A stretch of 64,000 nucleotides of DNA from Sympetrum striolatum (Eukaryota; Arthropoda; Insecta; Odonata; Libellulidae), in the NCBI GenBank assembly GCA_947579665.1, contig OX388346.1, positions 91,514,615 through 91,578,614 of the forward strand, written 5' to 3'. The notes under the pieces were generated by a model that worked only from the letters and a program-made list of their open reading frames with translations, searched no databases and had not been told where the DNA came from. The position numbers and the translations under genes were made by a program. How positions within the stretch are numbered: the stretch's first letter is position 1; the number at the start of each line of letters is the position of its first letter. Of the stretch, positions 13,965 to 25,778 are shown piece by piece.

Positions 13965-15010
13965 TTTTTTCTTCTAAAAGTCGGCAATTGATACGATAAA
14001 ATTTAAATCGATGATACAATCGACTTTTAGGAGCAACCACTTCTTCTTGGTTTCTCCGACTACCGGGGAGGAAACGAGGAGTGCTGACAACCACGGTTTT
14101 TTTGAGATATTAAAACTCTAATTCATTAGCAGCCGTGTTACAAATTTTAATTCTTTACATATGAATAGATTTGTACTACTGAAAAGAAGAAATACTACAA
14201 AACTAAAATGACCTTAGTGCAGTGGATACTTTGATAGTCACTTCTTGGCAAATAAATATTTATGCCACTGGAACAGACACTGAATTTGAAATCTCGAATT
14301 CCGTTAGGGTTCCCGTTGGCCAAATCTTGCAAGAAACTGGAAAATATTTTAAAACTTAGATTGAAATTTCAATCCTTCATATTTTTTTAAAGTTGCAGAA
14401 CAACCATTAATGACGGATGAAAAAGCAACTAATTCTTGATTCCTAGACGAAATTCAAATAGGATAAGCGACTAAATTACTCGAGTAAATTCTTCTAAAAG
14501 TCGGTAATATATACGTTAAAATTTTAATAGACGATTCACGAAAGAGAATATTTCAAAATAGAGATATTGAAAGCAAGAGTTAAGTGGTTGACGGAGGTTT
14601 TGTCGACGAAGGTCAAGGTAACGGAAAGTGCCTCGTTATCACAAACAAACAGCTTTCCGGTGACCTTTGGTTTCCACCGAATTCCAGTTATCTAATCACA
14701 GTCTTATGCTGTAACATGTACTATATAATAGAAAGATCGCGTGGCACATACGGTAGGAATTCAGTAATTAAGTACATATTAATGAAGCAGTTACCTTATA
14801 AGCACTATAATGAATAATCACTTGAAGTAAGTATTGTTATGAATGTGACGTAATGCAATTTGAATTCCCGATTTCCGTTACCGTTGGTGACTTCTCGTAT
14901 AGAACTCGAAAGGTTTTTAACGAGATTTTAAACCTCTAATTCACTAACAGCCGTGTTATAAATTTTGTTTCGTTACATGAGAATTATTTACAAATATTAA
15001 CTTCCAATAA
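13965..15010. repeat. Internal direct repeats in the spacer
   Basis: Two pairs of direct repeats are visible. TTCTTCTAAAAGTCGG followed by an ATACG/TAAAATTT stretch occurs at about 13970 and 14488. A block with CTCTAATTCA, AGCAGCCGTGTTA and TTACAT occurs at 14115-14165 and 14934-14982. The differing offsets (about 520 and 820 bases) point to more than one duplication. There are no coding signals. Confidence 0.6.
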
Positions 15011-15169
15011 ACCCGAGGCTTGCAGGAGAACAAAATTGGAACAGTTTCGAAGTTAAAAAGTTATTCACGGCTCCAGCAACGAATATTCCGCAAAGACATA
15101 AAACGAAACGACAAACGTTTCACACAATGCATACATGATTTTCGATCACAGGTGAATTTAACGAACGAT

Positions 15170-15440
15170 AACTTCGCTTATTAAATGATTACTAAGCTTA
15201 GCATGCGATAGCTTATTTTCTTAAGTGATCATTCCGCTTTACAAATAATAACTCCGCTTCTTAAGCAATAACTTAGCTTAACACTTAGTTGATAATAATT
15301 CTAAAAACTGTAACTTATATTCTTCAGTGAATGCTTTGCTTAGCAAATGAGAATTCCGCTTAATAAAAGACAACTTCTCAACTTAAGAGATAACTTCGCT
15401 TTTAAGTGAAAACTTCGCATAGGAAATGATAATAATAACT
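15170..15440 (+). repeat. Degenerate short tandem repeat (about 20-26 bp)
   Basis: Variants of ATAACTTCGCTTATTAAATG recur about ten times: AACTTCGCTTATTAAATGAT, AATAACTCCGCTTCTTAAGC, AATTCCGCTTAATAAAAGAC, GATAACTTCGCTTTTAAGTG and others. Period and sequence are loose, as in an old minisatellite. Confidence 0.7.
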
Positions 15441-15477
15441 TCTCTAATGGAAACAAAAAGACCCCAATTACATCTAT

Positions 15478-15610
15478 TTGAAAAATTGTTGCTATTCAGA
15501 AAGACACAACCATTCCCTAGCCAGAAAATTCCGACTTGCCGGGGTACGAACCCGAGACCTTTGCGTTGGAGTAGCTAGCACGCTAACCACTCCGTCACCG
15601 CAACCGGCAA
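15478..15610 (-). mobile_element. tRNA-derived SINE, copy 1
   Basis: Read on the minus strand, 15606-15533 starts GCCGGTTGCGGTGACGGAGT. It goes on through a D-arm-like GGAGTGGTTAGCG and ends in a B-box-like GGTTCGTACCCCGG, the layout of a tRNA-derived SINE head. The tail shares the phrase ACAACCATTCC and a GGAAAATT/GGAAAAAT stretch with the copy at 53.04-53.19 kb. The anticodon arm is not a clean tRNA stem, so I call a SINE and not a tRNA gene. Confidence 0.75.
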
Positions 15611-15800
15611 CTTATTTGAGATTCCCTAAGAACAGAAAACCGCATATAATTTCCCAAATATTGAAAATCCTGCAAGCTTATTCTAGCCAAATTTTCGCCG
15701 GATATATTTTTCATCGCGAAAGAATATCGATGAATCACTTGAACAAGTGCAGACTTGGTAAGAATCTACATTACGCGCAAACTTCACTTCTTGGAATTTC
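15611..15800 (+). repeat. Degenerate repeat unit, copy 2
   Basis: This contains AACAGAAAACCGCATATAAT, GAAAATCCTGCAAGCTTATTC and a GCGAAAGAATATCGATGAATCACTT stretch. These align in order with 10.56-10.74 kb and with the next copy at 15.87-16.06 kb. Confidence 0.6.
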
Positions 15801-15839
15801 TCCACTTGGAAGTAAACATGATGATATATTTCGCATTAA

Positions 15840-16900
15840 TGTCTAACGAAACATTGGAAGTATCATCTCGTGGAATTCGAGATTCCCTTAGAGCAGAGAA
15901 TTCTTCCGCGTCAGTACAAATTTAATAATTTTAATTTCCGAATGTTGAAAATACGATACAAATTTCATTTGCCGAATTTTCAATCTCCTGCAAGCTCATT
16001 CGGAAAACATCGTTGTCAGAAATATTCTGTATCATGGTGGATTAGCAATTGATAGCTTAAGTGCATTGCATCCGAATACAGTACGCTATAAACATGTATC
16101 TGCACTACAAAATTTTGAACATAACGAGAAATGATTCAAATTCTTACCGTTACTCCGGAAGTGTGCCACCACGACCTTTCCCCCACGAAGTCTCACCGGA
16201 AACTGAAAACTTTGGCCCTAAAAACCAATACAAAAGACAAGCTGCGTTCTGATTGGTGGAAATTTGTTTTCCCCCACCCATACCCTCGTCAACCGTTACA
16301 TTTAAAATCACCAAAAATGATGAAAATAATTAAATATTGATTTTAAATAATGGAATTTTTTTAAATAACTAAATTTTTGAAAATCGAATTAATTGTAAAA
16401 ATAATACTTTAAACTTTAAGCGAATTCGAAAATAACCTCTAAATTAACGACGGCTGGTATTAACTGGGTTAGGTAGGATAATAAAAAAAATAATTAGGGA
16501 TGCCGTTAAAATAATGTGTATTTACAATTAATTTTGTGAAAAAATGAATTTGATTGTGATATATTGTATCGACCTATTGATATTTCCTCCAAAACTAACG
16601 ATGGACGATACGAAAAGAATCATATTGAGGTAAACATCTTAGTAGGAATATTGAAGTAAATTACAATTCGAAATTAAGTTGTCGGACGTAAATAACCTTT
16701 GGTTTACACTTATAAAATCCCATTCTCACTTTACTGGAAATTGCATGGATTCAAATATCGCACTGGTCGTCAGGAAGACTGCTTCTTTATAATATCAAAA
16801 AGTTTGGAAATTGTACGTGCATTTTGTCGAAAGAAAGATTCGTAAACAATATTTCACGATTAAAATAAGAACATTCGTTCAATTTCCGTTCTTTTGGTGC
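15840..16900. repeat. Second inverted pair, spacer copy
   Basis: Reverse-complemented, this stretch lines up with 21.09-22.20 kb. Anchors: 15985-16015 with 22022-22060; 16130-16215 with 21800-21890 (both contain GGTGAGACTTCGTGGG and ACTTCCGGARTAACGGTAAG in the minus/plus sense respectively); 16450-16600 with 21500-21600; 16700-16770 with 21190-21280; and 16850-16900 with 21065-21105. Identity looks lower (roughly 70-80%) than for the main arms. The axis is near 19.0 kb, whereas the inner parts of the main arms centre near 13.8 kb. Confidence 0.7.
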
Positions 16901-17917
16901 TTGTCTCGACTCAGCACGTCCACCACTTCTAATTTAATTCTTCAAACGAAATGTAGCTTGCAAGCGATAAAAGTGAAGTTTAAGTGTATTTTTTATGGAA
17001 AACTGTTTGAGCAATCTAGGTTCGAACCCAGAAAAAGTATCGAACAAAAATAAAACGGTACTTCGTTCCTGATCTTGAAGAATACTTGTGCAGATTTTTA
17101 GCCAGTTCGGACAAACGCTGTGGACTCTAATCAATAACAAACACTGAATTTCTGCTTCACACATAATGTTAGTATTCAGTTAACATTTTCCGCTAAATTA
17201 AGGTTTCAAGGGAGGGCAATCTTTAAGGCGTCAAGTAATCATATTATAACAAACGTTTTTAAACAATCCCACCTCTCTGTATCTGATTAATACACGAAGT
17301 AATGAATGTTTCATTGGGAAATTGATTCCTCTTTTTGAATCGATAACACCGTACATGACTTGAGCAGATAATAGCGACATTCTGGAAGGAATACTAAATA
17401 AATGAATGCTATGGCAACGGAAAATTCATGGCAACACCAGTACGATGAACAAAACCATCTAAAATCTTTTCTAATCAATAGTTTAAATGGTATTTGCAAC
17501 CCAATCTCACACTGTATTGAAATAATACCACACTTTGTTAATGCACGACTTGTATAATGCATGTTATTCGACAATTCTACCTTCCATGTACCTCAATAAC
17601 ACGTTCATCAGAAGAAGGATCGATTTTGTAAAGGATTGCTCCCATATAATAATTCCCTTAGAATAGAAGAAGATATTCCATAGAAGCTGTACGGCATGTA
17701 ATTTACTCACACAAGAAGCACAATCCAAGAAACCAGGTTCGATATTCCAGCACAACACTCAATTTCGATTCTTGGTTGTTATGGCAACCACACCACTCAC
17801 AAACACACGTAATATTTAAATATATTAACTACGAAACGTATTAAATTATACTCTTTAGTCGGCACAACCACATGAAAGTCAAACATTCGTAGAAACAGGG
17901 TCAATTCTTGCACTCAC

Positions 17918-18194
17918 CGTACTTCGCTTCGCTACTCACGATTGTTCTGAAAATAATAGACAGTCTAACGAGGCGTTCCCGAAGGTCGTCATTAGTAATG
18001 ACCTCGTGATTTGGAAAGCTAAGTAAGAATTGCCGATTTTTAAGAGAGTCAAGCGTTTCTTTTCGAACCTTTTCAGGTAAGAAATAGCTATAAATAGAAC
18101 TAGGCATTTTCGCTGATATCGAACGTACTCCACTACTTACTCTGAAAAGTTCTTTTTGAGTTATTAACGAAAACATAACTTCTCTTTTCTCCAT
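17918..18194 (-). CDS. Candidate first coding exon, unknown protein
   Basis: An open frame starts ATGG in good context (TCAATGG, at 18194) and runs 92 codons. It reaches a strong splice donor (exon end ACG, then GTGAGTG, GT at 17917-17916), where it would end in phase 1. The predicted peptide is mixed alpha-type, with basic and Leu/Ser-rich stretches, and has no signal peptide or known motif. Without splicing the frame closes 17 bases further on. I could not identify a matching downstream exon with confidence. It could equally be a leftover of the repeat family in which it lies. I do not recognise the protein. Confidence 0.25.
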
Positions 18195-18385
18195 TGATTC
18201 TATGTCTCAAACTTTACAACAAATACACTTTTATCAATCGTCAATTAAACACTTCGCTGCATATGTACTATTCTACATCGTCCATTAAACAATTGCTCAG
18301 CGGTACCTCAGCACTTTCATAACATCTTAAATGGGATGATACAGAATCAACCTTTTGGCGAAATCTATTCTACAATAGCTCCATA

Positions 18386-18500
18386 GGAAAACGTTTACTA
18401 AACCAAACAGTATTACGTTATATTATGTGTCACCTGTACATGCACGCCACGAAACCATGGTCGATCTTTATAATACCGTCTTGTTTAGTAAAGGTTTTCT
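18386..18500. repeat. Small MITE-like inverted repeat
   Basis: GAAAACGTTTACTAAACCAA (18387-18406) pairs with 18481-18499 (complement GAAAACCTTTACTAAACAA) around a 74-base centre. The TTTACTA core resembles the arms of the hairpin repeats at 11.1 and 63.3 kb, so a distant relationship is possible. Confidence 0.55.
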
Positions 18501-19929
18501 TATTTTCTAAAAAGACTTCACAGGTGCAGAAATTCTACCACAAACCAACCTTATGTCATCCGATATACTCGCCTTCCACTTGTATGAAATGACGAGACTT
18601 TAATTTACCTTCCGAAAATTCCAGAACGATCGGAACTCGATGTTCTTTCTTTCCACGTCTGACTCACGTAACTTCAAATTCCTATGCATTGGGAAATGGT
18701 CTAATCTAGAATCGAAAGAATTCTCAAAGTGCCTCAAAATTGCTTCTCTTTGTGGAGTTGGTTTGTCTGAAAGACGTCCTTTTTCGCTAGATTTCTGTAT
18801 GTTACATATGCTTCGGTAGAGTATACGTACGTAAAACACATAAAGAACCTTTGTAGACAGTTGAAGGCCTCGACTCGACTCACAGCAATATCGTAAGTGT
18901 CGAAAAGTGTGTTGTTCTAAATCTGTGATCGGGAAATGCCCAATGATATACTTCTGATGATTGATTGATTTCGGGCTGCAGTTCACAGGAATTAGGAATC
19001 CTTTGGTCAAGTTATAATAGCTAAATGCAAGATTGTACTTTAAGTACAATGATAAGGTACATTGATTTGAATCTATATGTATGTGAATATAAAATTTCAC
19101 CTCGTGGGTAAGCAAAAAGTGGTCCCACTTGGCTCTCTGATATCAGAATTCACAGTGCAAATACATTCGTATTATAGAATGTTTAGTATTGATAAGCTAA
19201 ACTTGATTGACAGTACTTACATAGGCAAGATGTTTCATTGTGCAATCAATCAAAAATTAATTATCGTGGTAAAGATCATCGTTAGTGAAATTTTAATTTC
19301 GATGAAGAATTCTAATTATGCAACCTGTTCTAATTAACTTGTCAAATCTTGTTGCTCTAATGAATTCCTTAGCCCTTTATCCTGTGATTAAAGTCATTAA
19401 GTAGAGCCGGAGGTTCTTTGTGGTATCTATAGTTCGTTTGAATCATTTTGCGTGATTACGAAACTTCTTCGAAAACAATTGTAGCGAGAGTTGTTGATGA
19501 ACAAAAGAAAATGTATCTTAATGAGGTTATTCTAAAAGTAAAGCATAAGCTTTTTTCAGAAAATGCATGTATTTTTCTAACTTAAGCTCTCTGCAGGATG
19601 TCTTTATCGGTCTGCAATTGATATCCCCATCACCGATATCCATTATTTTGTCTTACGACGACGATTTATAGATGTGAATTGTTAAATACTTATATCCATG
19701 TCGAAAACATTGATTTATTAATCACACATCTTTGCAAAAATGTATATGCATTAGTTTTTTTTAATATATATATTTATTATCCAATCTTTAAAGAATTCAC
19801 TCAACCACTTAGCTAAATGTATGGGTGATTTATTACGAAAATAATATTTTTGCCAAAAAAATTTAAAAACATACTAAAAATGATATATTTTGAAATTCGT
19901 CCAAATATAATTGTTTGCAAGGGTAACAG

Positions 19930-20130
19930 TCGTGGAAAATTTCCATGGCGGTTGGTGGGCGGGGCCAGATTGACAGACGGTTGAATTTCGACCAATCAGG
20001 TGACGGCAATTTCGATTATCGGTTGCGCAGATGGTTTTTTTATCAGTCGCTGTCGAGATTTCTTCCGGTGAGGAGGTGCTGCCAAACTGATTTGTGGAAA
20101 GACCGTTGGAGATTTGAGTTTATCGACTAG
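19930..20130 (+). promoter_or_regulatory. Promoter-like GC-box/CCAAT segment
   Basis: Within AT-rich DNA there is a GC-rich patch carrying a GC-box (GGTGGGCGGGGCC, about 19954-19966) and a CCAAT box (GACCAATCAGG, about 19990-20000). Exon-like sequence with a possible donor (TTCCGGTGAGGAGG, near 20066) follows. It sits inside the 4.4 kb block found only in the right arm. This could drive a non-coding transcript or the transcript of a mobile element; a chance cluster is also possible. Confidence 0.35.
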
Positions 20131-20235
20131 GTCCAGGTTTGTGAATGTTTTTCAGATTGCCGATTTTTTTATAGCCGCGTAATCTTTTGGTAATAATTAA
20201 TAATCGAGAATGTTTATATATTTTTTTAAAAAGGC

Positions 20236-20290
20236 CAGAAATCATTTTTCAACGTCCATCGCCGACTTCACCCAGGATTTACAGCGAATG
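20236..20290 (+). ncRNA. Exon-like segment with strong splice sites
   Basis: A T-rich tract ending AAAAAG precedes 55 bases of non-AT-rich sequence, followed by a near-consensus donor (GCGAATG then GTAAGT, at 20291-20296). It lies about 110 bases after the promoter-like patch. A further exon-like block with TTTTCAG before and GTAAGA after lies at about 21808-21871. No conserved protein is read through these blocks, so a spliced non-coding or 5'-untranslated role is inferred. Confidence 0.25.
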
Positions 20291-20684
20291 GTAAGTTACT
20301 TAAGATACCTACATAGATTTTCTCTGCTATTTTATATAGTCTTTGATATCATTACTAAGGCGAGAGATGAAAGGGATTTAAGTTTCGTATATGTGTCACA
20401 TCGGTGCTCGACTTTCCAGATTCTATTATTAGGACATAAGACCCGTCCGTCAAGGTCCATTCTCTTAATTTTCAAATTATAATAGATCTACACGAAAAGG
20501 ATAGATATAGCTAGTTCTAGCAACAAGATGTAGACCATTATGTCGACGAAAATAAGACGCATAGTCGACAAATGTTATTTGTTTAGCCGACAAAGCCTTT
20601 TTGTTGAAAGATATTGCTTGTAACTGTATACTAGGCGATTACAAAGCTATATCCAGAGAGTAAGCTATAAATAAACTATTTATA

Positions 20685-20765
20685 CAGTAGACTCTCGCTA
20701 AACCAGCACTCAATTATACGGACTCTAAGTAATCCGGCACTCTTCCCTGACGTAAAAGATAACCA
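20685..20765 (+). mobile_element. pogo/Tigger-like transposon end fragment
   Basis: After a TA dinucleotide the sequence CAGTAGACTCTCGCTAAACC continues into TACGGACTCTAAGTAATCCGGCACTC. This is the characteristic style of pogo-superfamily termini (CAGTNGACTCTCG with repeated AATCCGGCAC blocks, TA target). I found no opposite end and no transposase, so it is a fragment or a diverged MITE. Confidence 0.5.
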
Positions 20766-21089
20766 TGAGTTAGCCATAAAAAATTAGAATAATTGCAGAG
20801 GTGAAGGGTAGTTACTAGAACAGAAGGCGTAATTAATAAATATATTTATGATACCTTAAACATATATTAATTCCTCAAAGCCTGAATGACTTCTCTAAAC
20901 AAAGTTATAAATACTCTCCCGTTTGCATACTACATTATAGATGCAAGCCTTAAATTAATTTGCCACCTCGTATTTGTGAACGGATTAGCGATAGTTCGTG
21001 CATTTCTAATAAAGATACGAACTTTGTTGGATTGAGTAAGCGTCAGATAATTTAATGGTCATACAGAGTTGAGACAAGCATTTAATGAA

Positions 21090-22200
21090 CGGAAATTAAA
21101 TAATGATTCATATTTAGTTTGTCAATATCGTTTTTAAATTGTAATTTCGAGCATTTCGACAAAATGTACGTAAAATTTCCAGAGGTTTTGATGCTGTAAA
21201 CAACTTGACCCTAACGACCGATGCGATTGTTGAATCCACGCATATTCCAGTATATTAAGAATGGGATTTTAATTGTGTGTACTAAAGGGTGTTTACTCAT
21301 TGCACGATCGAGTACTTGTAATGTACTTCGTTGTTACCCGTTGAGAATCACTGTGCGCTTGAGATTATGTTCTATATAATCTGTGAAAATAATGTATCAA
21401 GACATAAGTTTCTTATCTCAATAGGATCCTTTTGTTGGAGTATATCGGAGTTGCGAGGCAAATTGCAGTTAGTCAATGCTATATAAAATGATTAAATTCA
21501 AAATTTCATATAATTAATTGTAAATTAACATTGACCAATGACACTACTAATTAAATTTTTAATTATCGGTGCCTATTCCGTTAACACCAACCATAGTTAT
21601 CTTCGGGGCTAAGAGTACTCAATTATAGCTAACAATAATCATTTCTTAGTAATTTCGATTTTTTTAAAGGACTCTATTAAAGGAGATAAATATAGAATTA
21701 TTTTGATTAGTTTTGGAATTTAAGAGATACGGTTAATGGAAGAAGAGGTGGGGGAACTAATATCCACCAATACTAACACAGCTTAGTGTTTTGTCATGTG
21801 TTTTCAGCGGAAAATTTGCAGTTCCAGGTGAGACTTCGTGGGAGAAGGACTAGGAGGTACACTTCCGGAATAACGGTAAGAATTTGAATTGTGTTTCGTT
21901 ATGTTTACACTTTTCACTGAATAAATAAGTTTTTTTACACCAAATTGTCTTTGATATTTCTTCACTTATTTAAAACTTTTATTGCTAATCTATCGTGATG
22001 AAGAATATTTCTGTCAACAAGGTCTCCGAATGAGCTTGTGGGATATTCAACATTCGGCAAACCAAAATGAATAGATTTTATCGCATTTTACTGACGCTGA
22101 ATGATTTTTTATTACTATAATATGTATATATATAAACATATATCTACAATCTGCATGAGATGATACATCTGATGTATCGTTTTTTGTTTAGTGAATAGTC
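21090..22200. repeat. Second inverted pair, right-arm-block copy
   Basis: This is the partner of 15.84-16.90 kb. It holds an exon-like block between TTTTCAG (ending about 21809) and a donor GTAAGAATTTGAAT (about 21874), plus an internal GTGAGAC donor-like site at about 21830. Both the donor-like sites and the surrounding words are kept in the spacer copy. Confidence 0.7.
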
Positions 22201-22564
22201 GTGGGTGTTCCTCTATAGTTGATGTTATACCTTCACTTTAGATTGGCGTCTCGCTGTATATGAAGCATAACTAAATAAATAAAAAATAATACTACGTTAT
22301 ATTCGTTCCTGTAGCCGTGATAACTTTTTTACTTGGAATGTATTCCAATTTTTATTTTCTCCCGCAAGCTTCAATTTCATCCCAAGTTTATACTTGAAAT
22401 TATTCCTAGTAAATAAATGCATTGCAGAAGCGAGGAAATGGTCATTGCCTTAGTGAAGATATTTACAATTAGCTATATTGACGGTGGAGGAAATTTAACA
22501 TCAATGTAGCGACTGTTGTCGTTATTCAACCAGTTTCCTCGGTTCGAGTCTAGGACATATTTTT

Positions 22565-22624
22565 AAACCCATTGTTAAAATATTTATTTTTACTTGTAAA
22601 AATAAATATTTTAACAATGGGTTT
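22565..22624. repeat. Perfect 29-bp hairpin
   Basis: Arms of 29 bases (22565-22593 and 22596-22624) are perfectly complementary around a two-base loop; each contains AACAATGGGTTT or its complement. The perfection, against a heavily diverged surrounding, suggests a recent event such as template switching. A chance or selected hairpin is the alternative. A B-box-like GGTTCGAGTC lies just upstream (about 22542). Confidence 0.8.
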
Positions 22625-22639
22625 GAACTTCCACTCAGT

Positions 22640-25255
22640 AAAGCCTCAACTGATTGAGTTCATATTTTTTTCTCAAGATATGTCATATACGGTATCGGGA
22701 ATTCAAATTTCAGTGCACATTACGACTCTCGATAGTGCATAGATTCATTAATAATTTATTCGAGTGACTTTTCATTATATCGCTTATAACAGAGAACATT
22801 TTCATTGATACGTATGCATTTACTAAGTTTATTGCCCTCGTAAGTGCTTCGCTATTTTGTATTGTATAGCAAATAATACAAAACAATACACAAATTTGAA
22901 TTCCTGGTATTCGGTCGCAAACTGAAGGTCAGCGGACAGCTGTTTTTTGAGATAACGACGCACTTTCTATTTCCCCTCGCGAGGAACCATTTTGCCTTCG
23001 CCTTGACCTTCGTAAATAGAACTACTTTTGCTTTCAAAACATCTCTATTTCAAAATATTTACTTTTTTCGTATCATGGATTCAAAATTCAATCTTTCAAC
23101 TGCCAACTATTAGAATAAAGTTTGGAAATAATTCAGTCGTTTATCATGTTTGATCGGATGGCCAGGAATTAATATTGAGTTATTCATAAAATCAGCTTGC
23201 GACGAGTGTCCTGTAGCTTTAAATTACTACTTAGGATTCAGCATTGTCTTACGAACACTATCGGTTATTGTAATAGATTTTGGGATTTCAATTTCAGTGG
23301 CGAATGTAGTGTTAAATCCATTTATTAAAAATTAAGTTATTTTTCATGATTCAACTCTAGATGTATATCATAATTTACAGGTTTTAAATAACAGGAATAT
23401 TTATTGTCGTTACTGAAACACTGATTTTCTGTGCCAATTAATTGAAAATTGAAACACCGCTCGTATAAAAAGATCGAAAAGTTTTAATTTTTTTTGTTTC
23501 TCAAAGGTTTTTCAGTTCCTCTCGAGTCAATGAAATAAGACACTTGGCTCAATACCTCTCTCATCCGAATTATGTGTGTTTATTACCAAATAACTTTATA
23601 ATTTAATACTGAGAGTTGCTTCTCAAGGAATTTTAATTCAATTCGGAATCAAACAGTATTAAGAGAAAGAATTAACAAATATTATTAATCTTCTTTTGTA
23701 AACGATTCTCTTGCCATCGGATTAGAGTTTTGTCATATATTTATTGTTATTTTAAAGATTGAATGTATTAATCGATTCTCTCTGATTGATATTTTTCGTA
23801 AAGGGGACCAGATTCAAAAATAATAATGAACGGAGATATGCTTATGATAAGTAACGGATTTCCTCATTGAACAAATCAATAATTTTATCGCATAGATGCT
23901 CATGGCCGTGAAATAAGATACTTAATTATTATTGAAAAATTATAGAAATAAAGTTTGACTTAGCATAGGAATGCGTGCGAATTAACGAAAACGTTGTACA
24001 GGGAGTGAAAAATATTGAACTGTCCAAGACTCGAACCATGGTTTCCCGCTTTCCAGGACGTGGCACTGAGGTTTAGTCTTTAGAAATCTAGTAGTTTGAA
24101 TACAACTATTAAGCTAAACAAACTTTAATTAATTTTTTTATTCGATGCATTATTAATTTTCACTTTCAATTCTTTTCTTAAGGTTTCAGGAGAGCTGTAT
24201 TCCATCCACATCTATATTGCCCAGGCGTAATGTGACAACTCAATCAAAAGCTACTGGAGCAGAGAAAAACCACCACTGAAGATGCTCATGGAGACTTTGG
24301 AGTTCAAAATTATGGTAATGAAAATTTATAATTACTCTGAAACACAGTACTTCACCATATGGATATAAAAATATATCGCGTTTCTTACATCAAATCATGT
24401 TATATTATTTCAACATTGGCGAATTACGTCAATGCAATTGAAATATAATCGATTTGATTTAGGCTAACTTGGTAGAACGCCATAGAAAAGAAATAATAAT
24501 ATATTACAATCTTTGCACTACCTTCTATTTAAAAAAATAATAGATCTGATGGTTGATTGTTTGAGAAAACACAGTTTATAAACTGCAAAGTATTGTTATT
24601 TCCATCCTATGAAATAACTATTTTATACTGATACATTGATAGCTTTCTCATATGTCTTCTGTTTTCTGACAATAAATTCTGTTGTTAATTCAGATTTTTA
24701 ACCGATAAATATACTACACGTATTATCAAAATTATCCTGGAACTAACTACTATATTGAGTGAAAAATAACATGGAAACGTTTGGTTCCTTGCTAGGCCTA
24801 TTTTTTATAAATTATAGGCATTTCATAGCTCAATTTGTAACAAACTCTTTAGGTCCAATCACGTATTTTAAACATATATCAATGACTTTGTTTAGGAGAA
24901 TTTATTTTGCTAATTTTTTAACGGTTCAATTGACGAATTTTAGAATAAATCGTAGAGGTAATTAATTCGGGTGCCTCTCCTTTGATACGATGGCTAGGAA
25001 TAGGGAATATTTTATTTTTTTTAATCAGTCATTAATGAGTGCTCTGTAACATAAAATTACAACTTAAGATCAAATTTTGTACCTTTTCCCATTTTCTTCC
25101 TTTGCCTTGCGATACATCACTAACGGCAGCCCTAATGAATATCGAGATTTCAAATTCAATTGAGAGTTCAGTAATTTAAATAATTATTGACTAATTTTAA
25201 TTTTGAACCCCCTGACAAAGATACAATTCATTTCAGTTTTTATCTATTACATGCT
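22640..25255. other. Right-arm DNA without genes
   Basis: No protein-coding gene is recognised. 22.64-23.86 kb belongs to the right-arm-specific block. It contains repeated phrases of the type GGAATTCAAATTTCAGTG (about 22700) and GGATTTCAATTTCAGTGG (about 23283), reminiscent of inverted phrases in the spacer at 14.28 and 14.86 kb. 23.87-24.69 kb is paired with the left arm. Confidence 0.4.
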
Positions 25256-25261
25256 CTGATA

Positions 25262-25778
25262 TTAACCCTTTATTAGTTGCGTGTGGTCAATATGACCCAG
25301 GAAGCGTATTTCCTACGGTAACAAAGAAACAAATGAAGATATTTCAACAAAATTTTCGTTTTGTAAAGATGTTTACTATGTTATAATTCTCTGAGAATAA
25401 AGTCAATTTCAAATTATAAAAAGTACCCGATTTTATCGGTGTTATCAATTTTACGAGAATAAATTTTAATAATTCTCTAAACCAAACTTCAGTAATTTAT
25501 AAGTGCCTTTACATAAACTAATTAATTGATAAGTACTACAAAAATACTGAGCACCACATCATTTATACCAAATGAAAAACATTTCCAAAACATAATTATT
25601 CGTGGATATTTTAAATATTTTACCAAATATTTTTCGAATGCAACTAAAATGATTAAAATCCTCTAAGGTTTCACAAAATGCTTAGCTTACTCAGTAAATC
25701 TATGTTAAAGTAATTCTTAGTTTCTTTTTAAAGTTGATACCCCAGTTACGTGCAGTTATTAGGCTGGATAAAGGTTAA
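25262..25778. mobile_element. Possible piggyBac-type MITE (TTAA ends)
   Basis: The segment is bounded by TTAA at both ends (25262-25265 and 25775-25778), followed inward by CCCTTTAT on one side and CCTTTATCC on the other strand. It lies in the 1.5 kb block missing from the left arm. Terminal similarity beyond 8 bases is weak, so this is tentative. Confidence 0.3.

Noticed and set aside
15533..15606. Functional tRNA gene on the minus strand
   Set aside because: A- and B-box-like words are present, but the anticodon arm and acceptor stem do not pair properly. A tail shared with another copy indicates a SINE.
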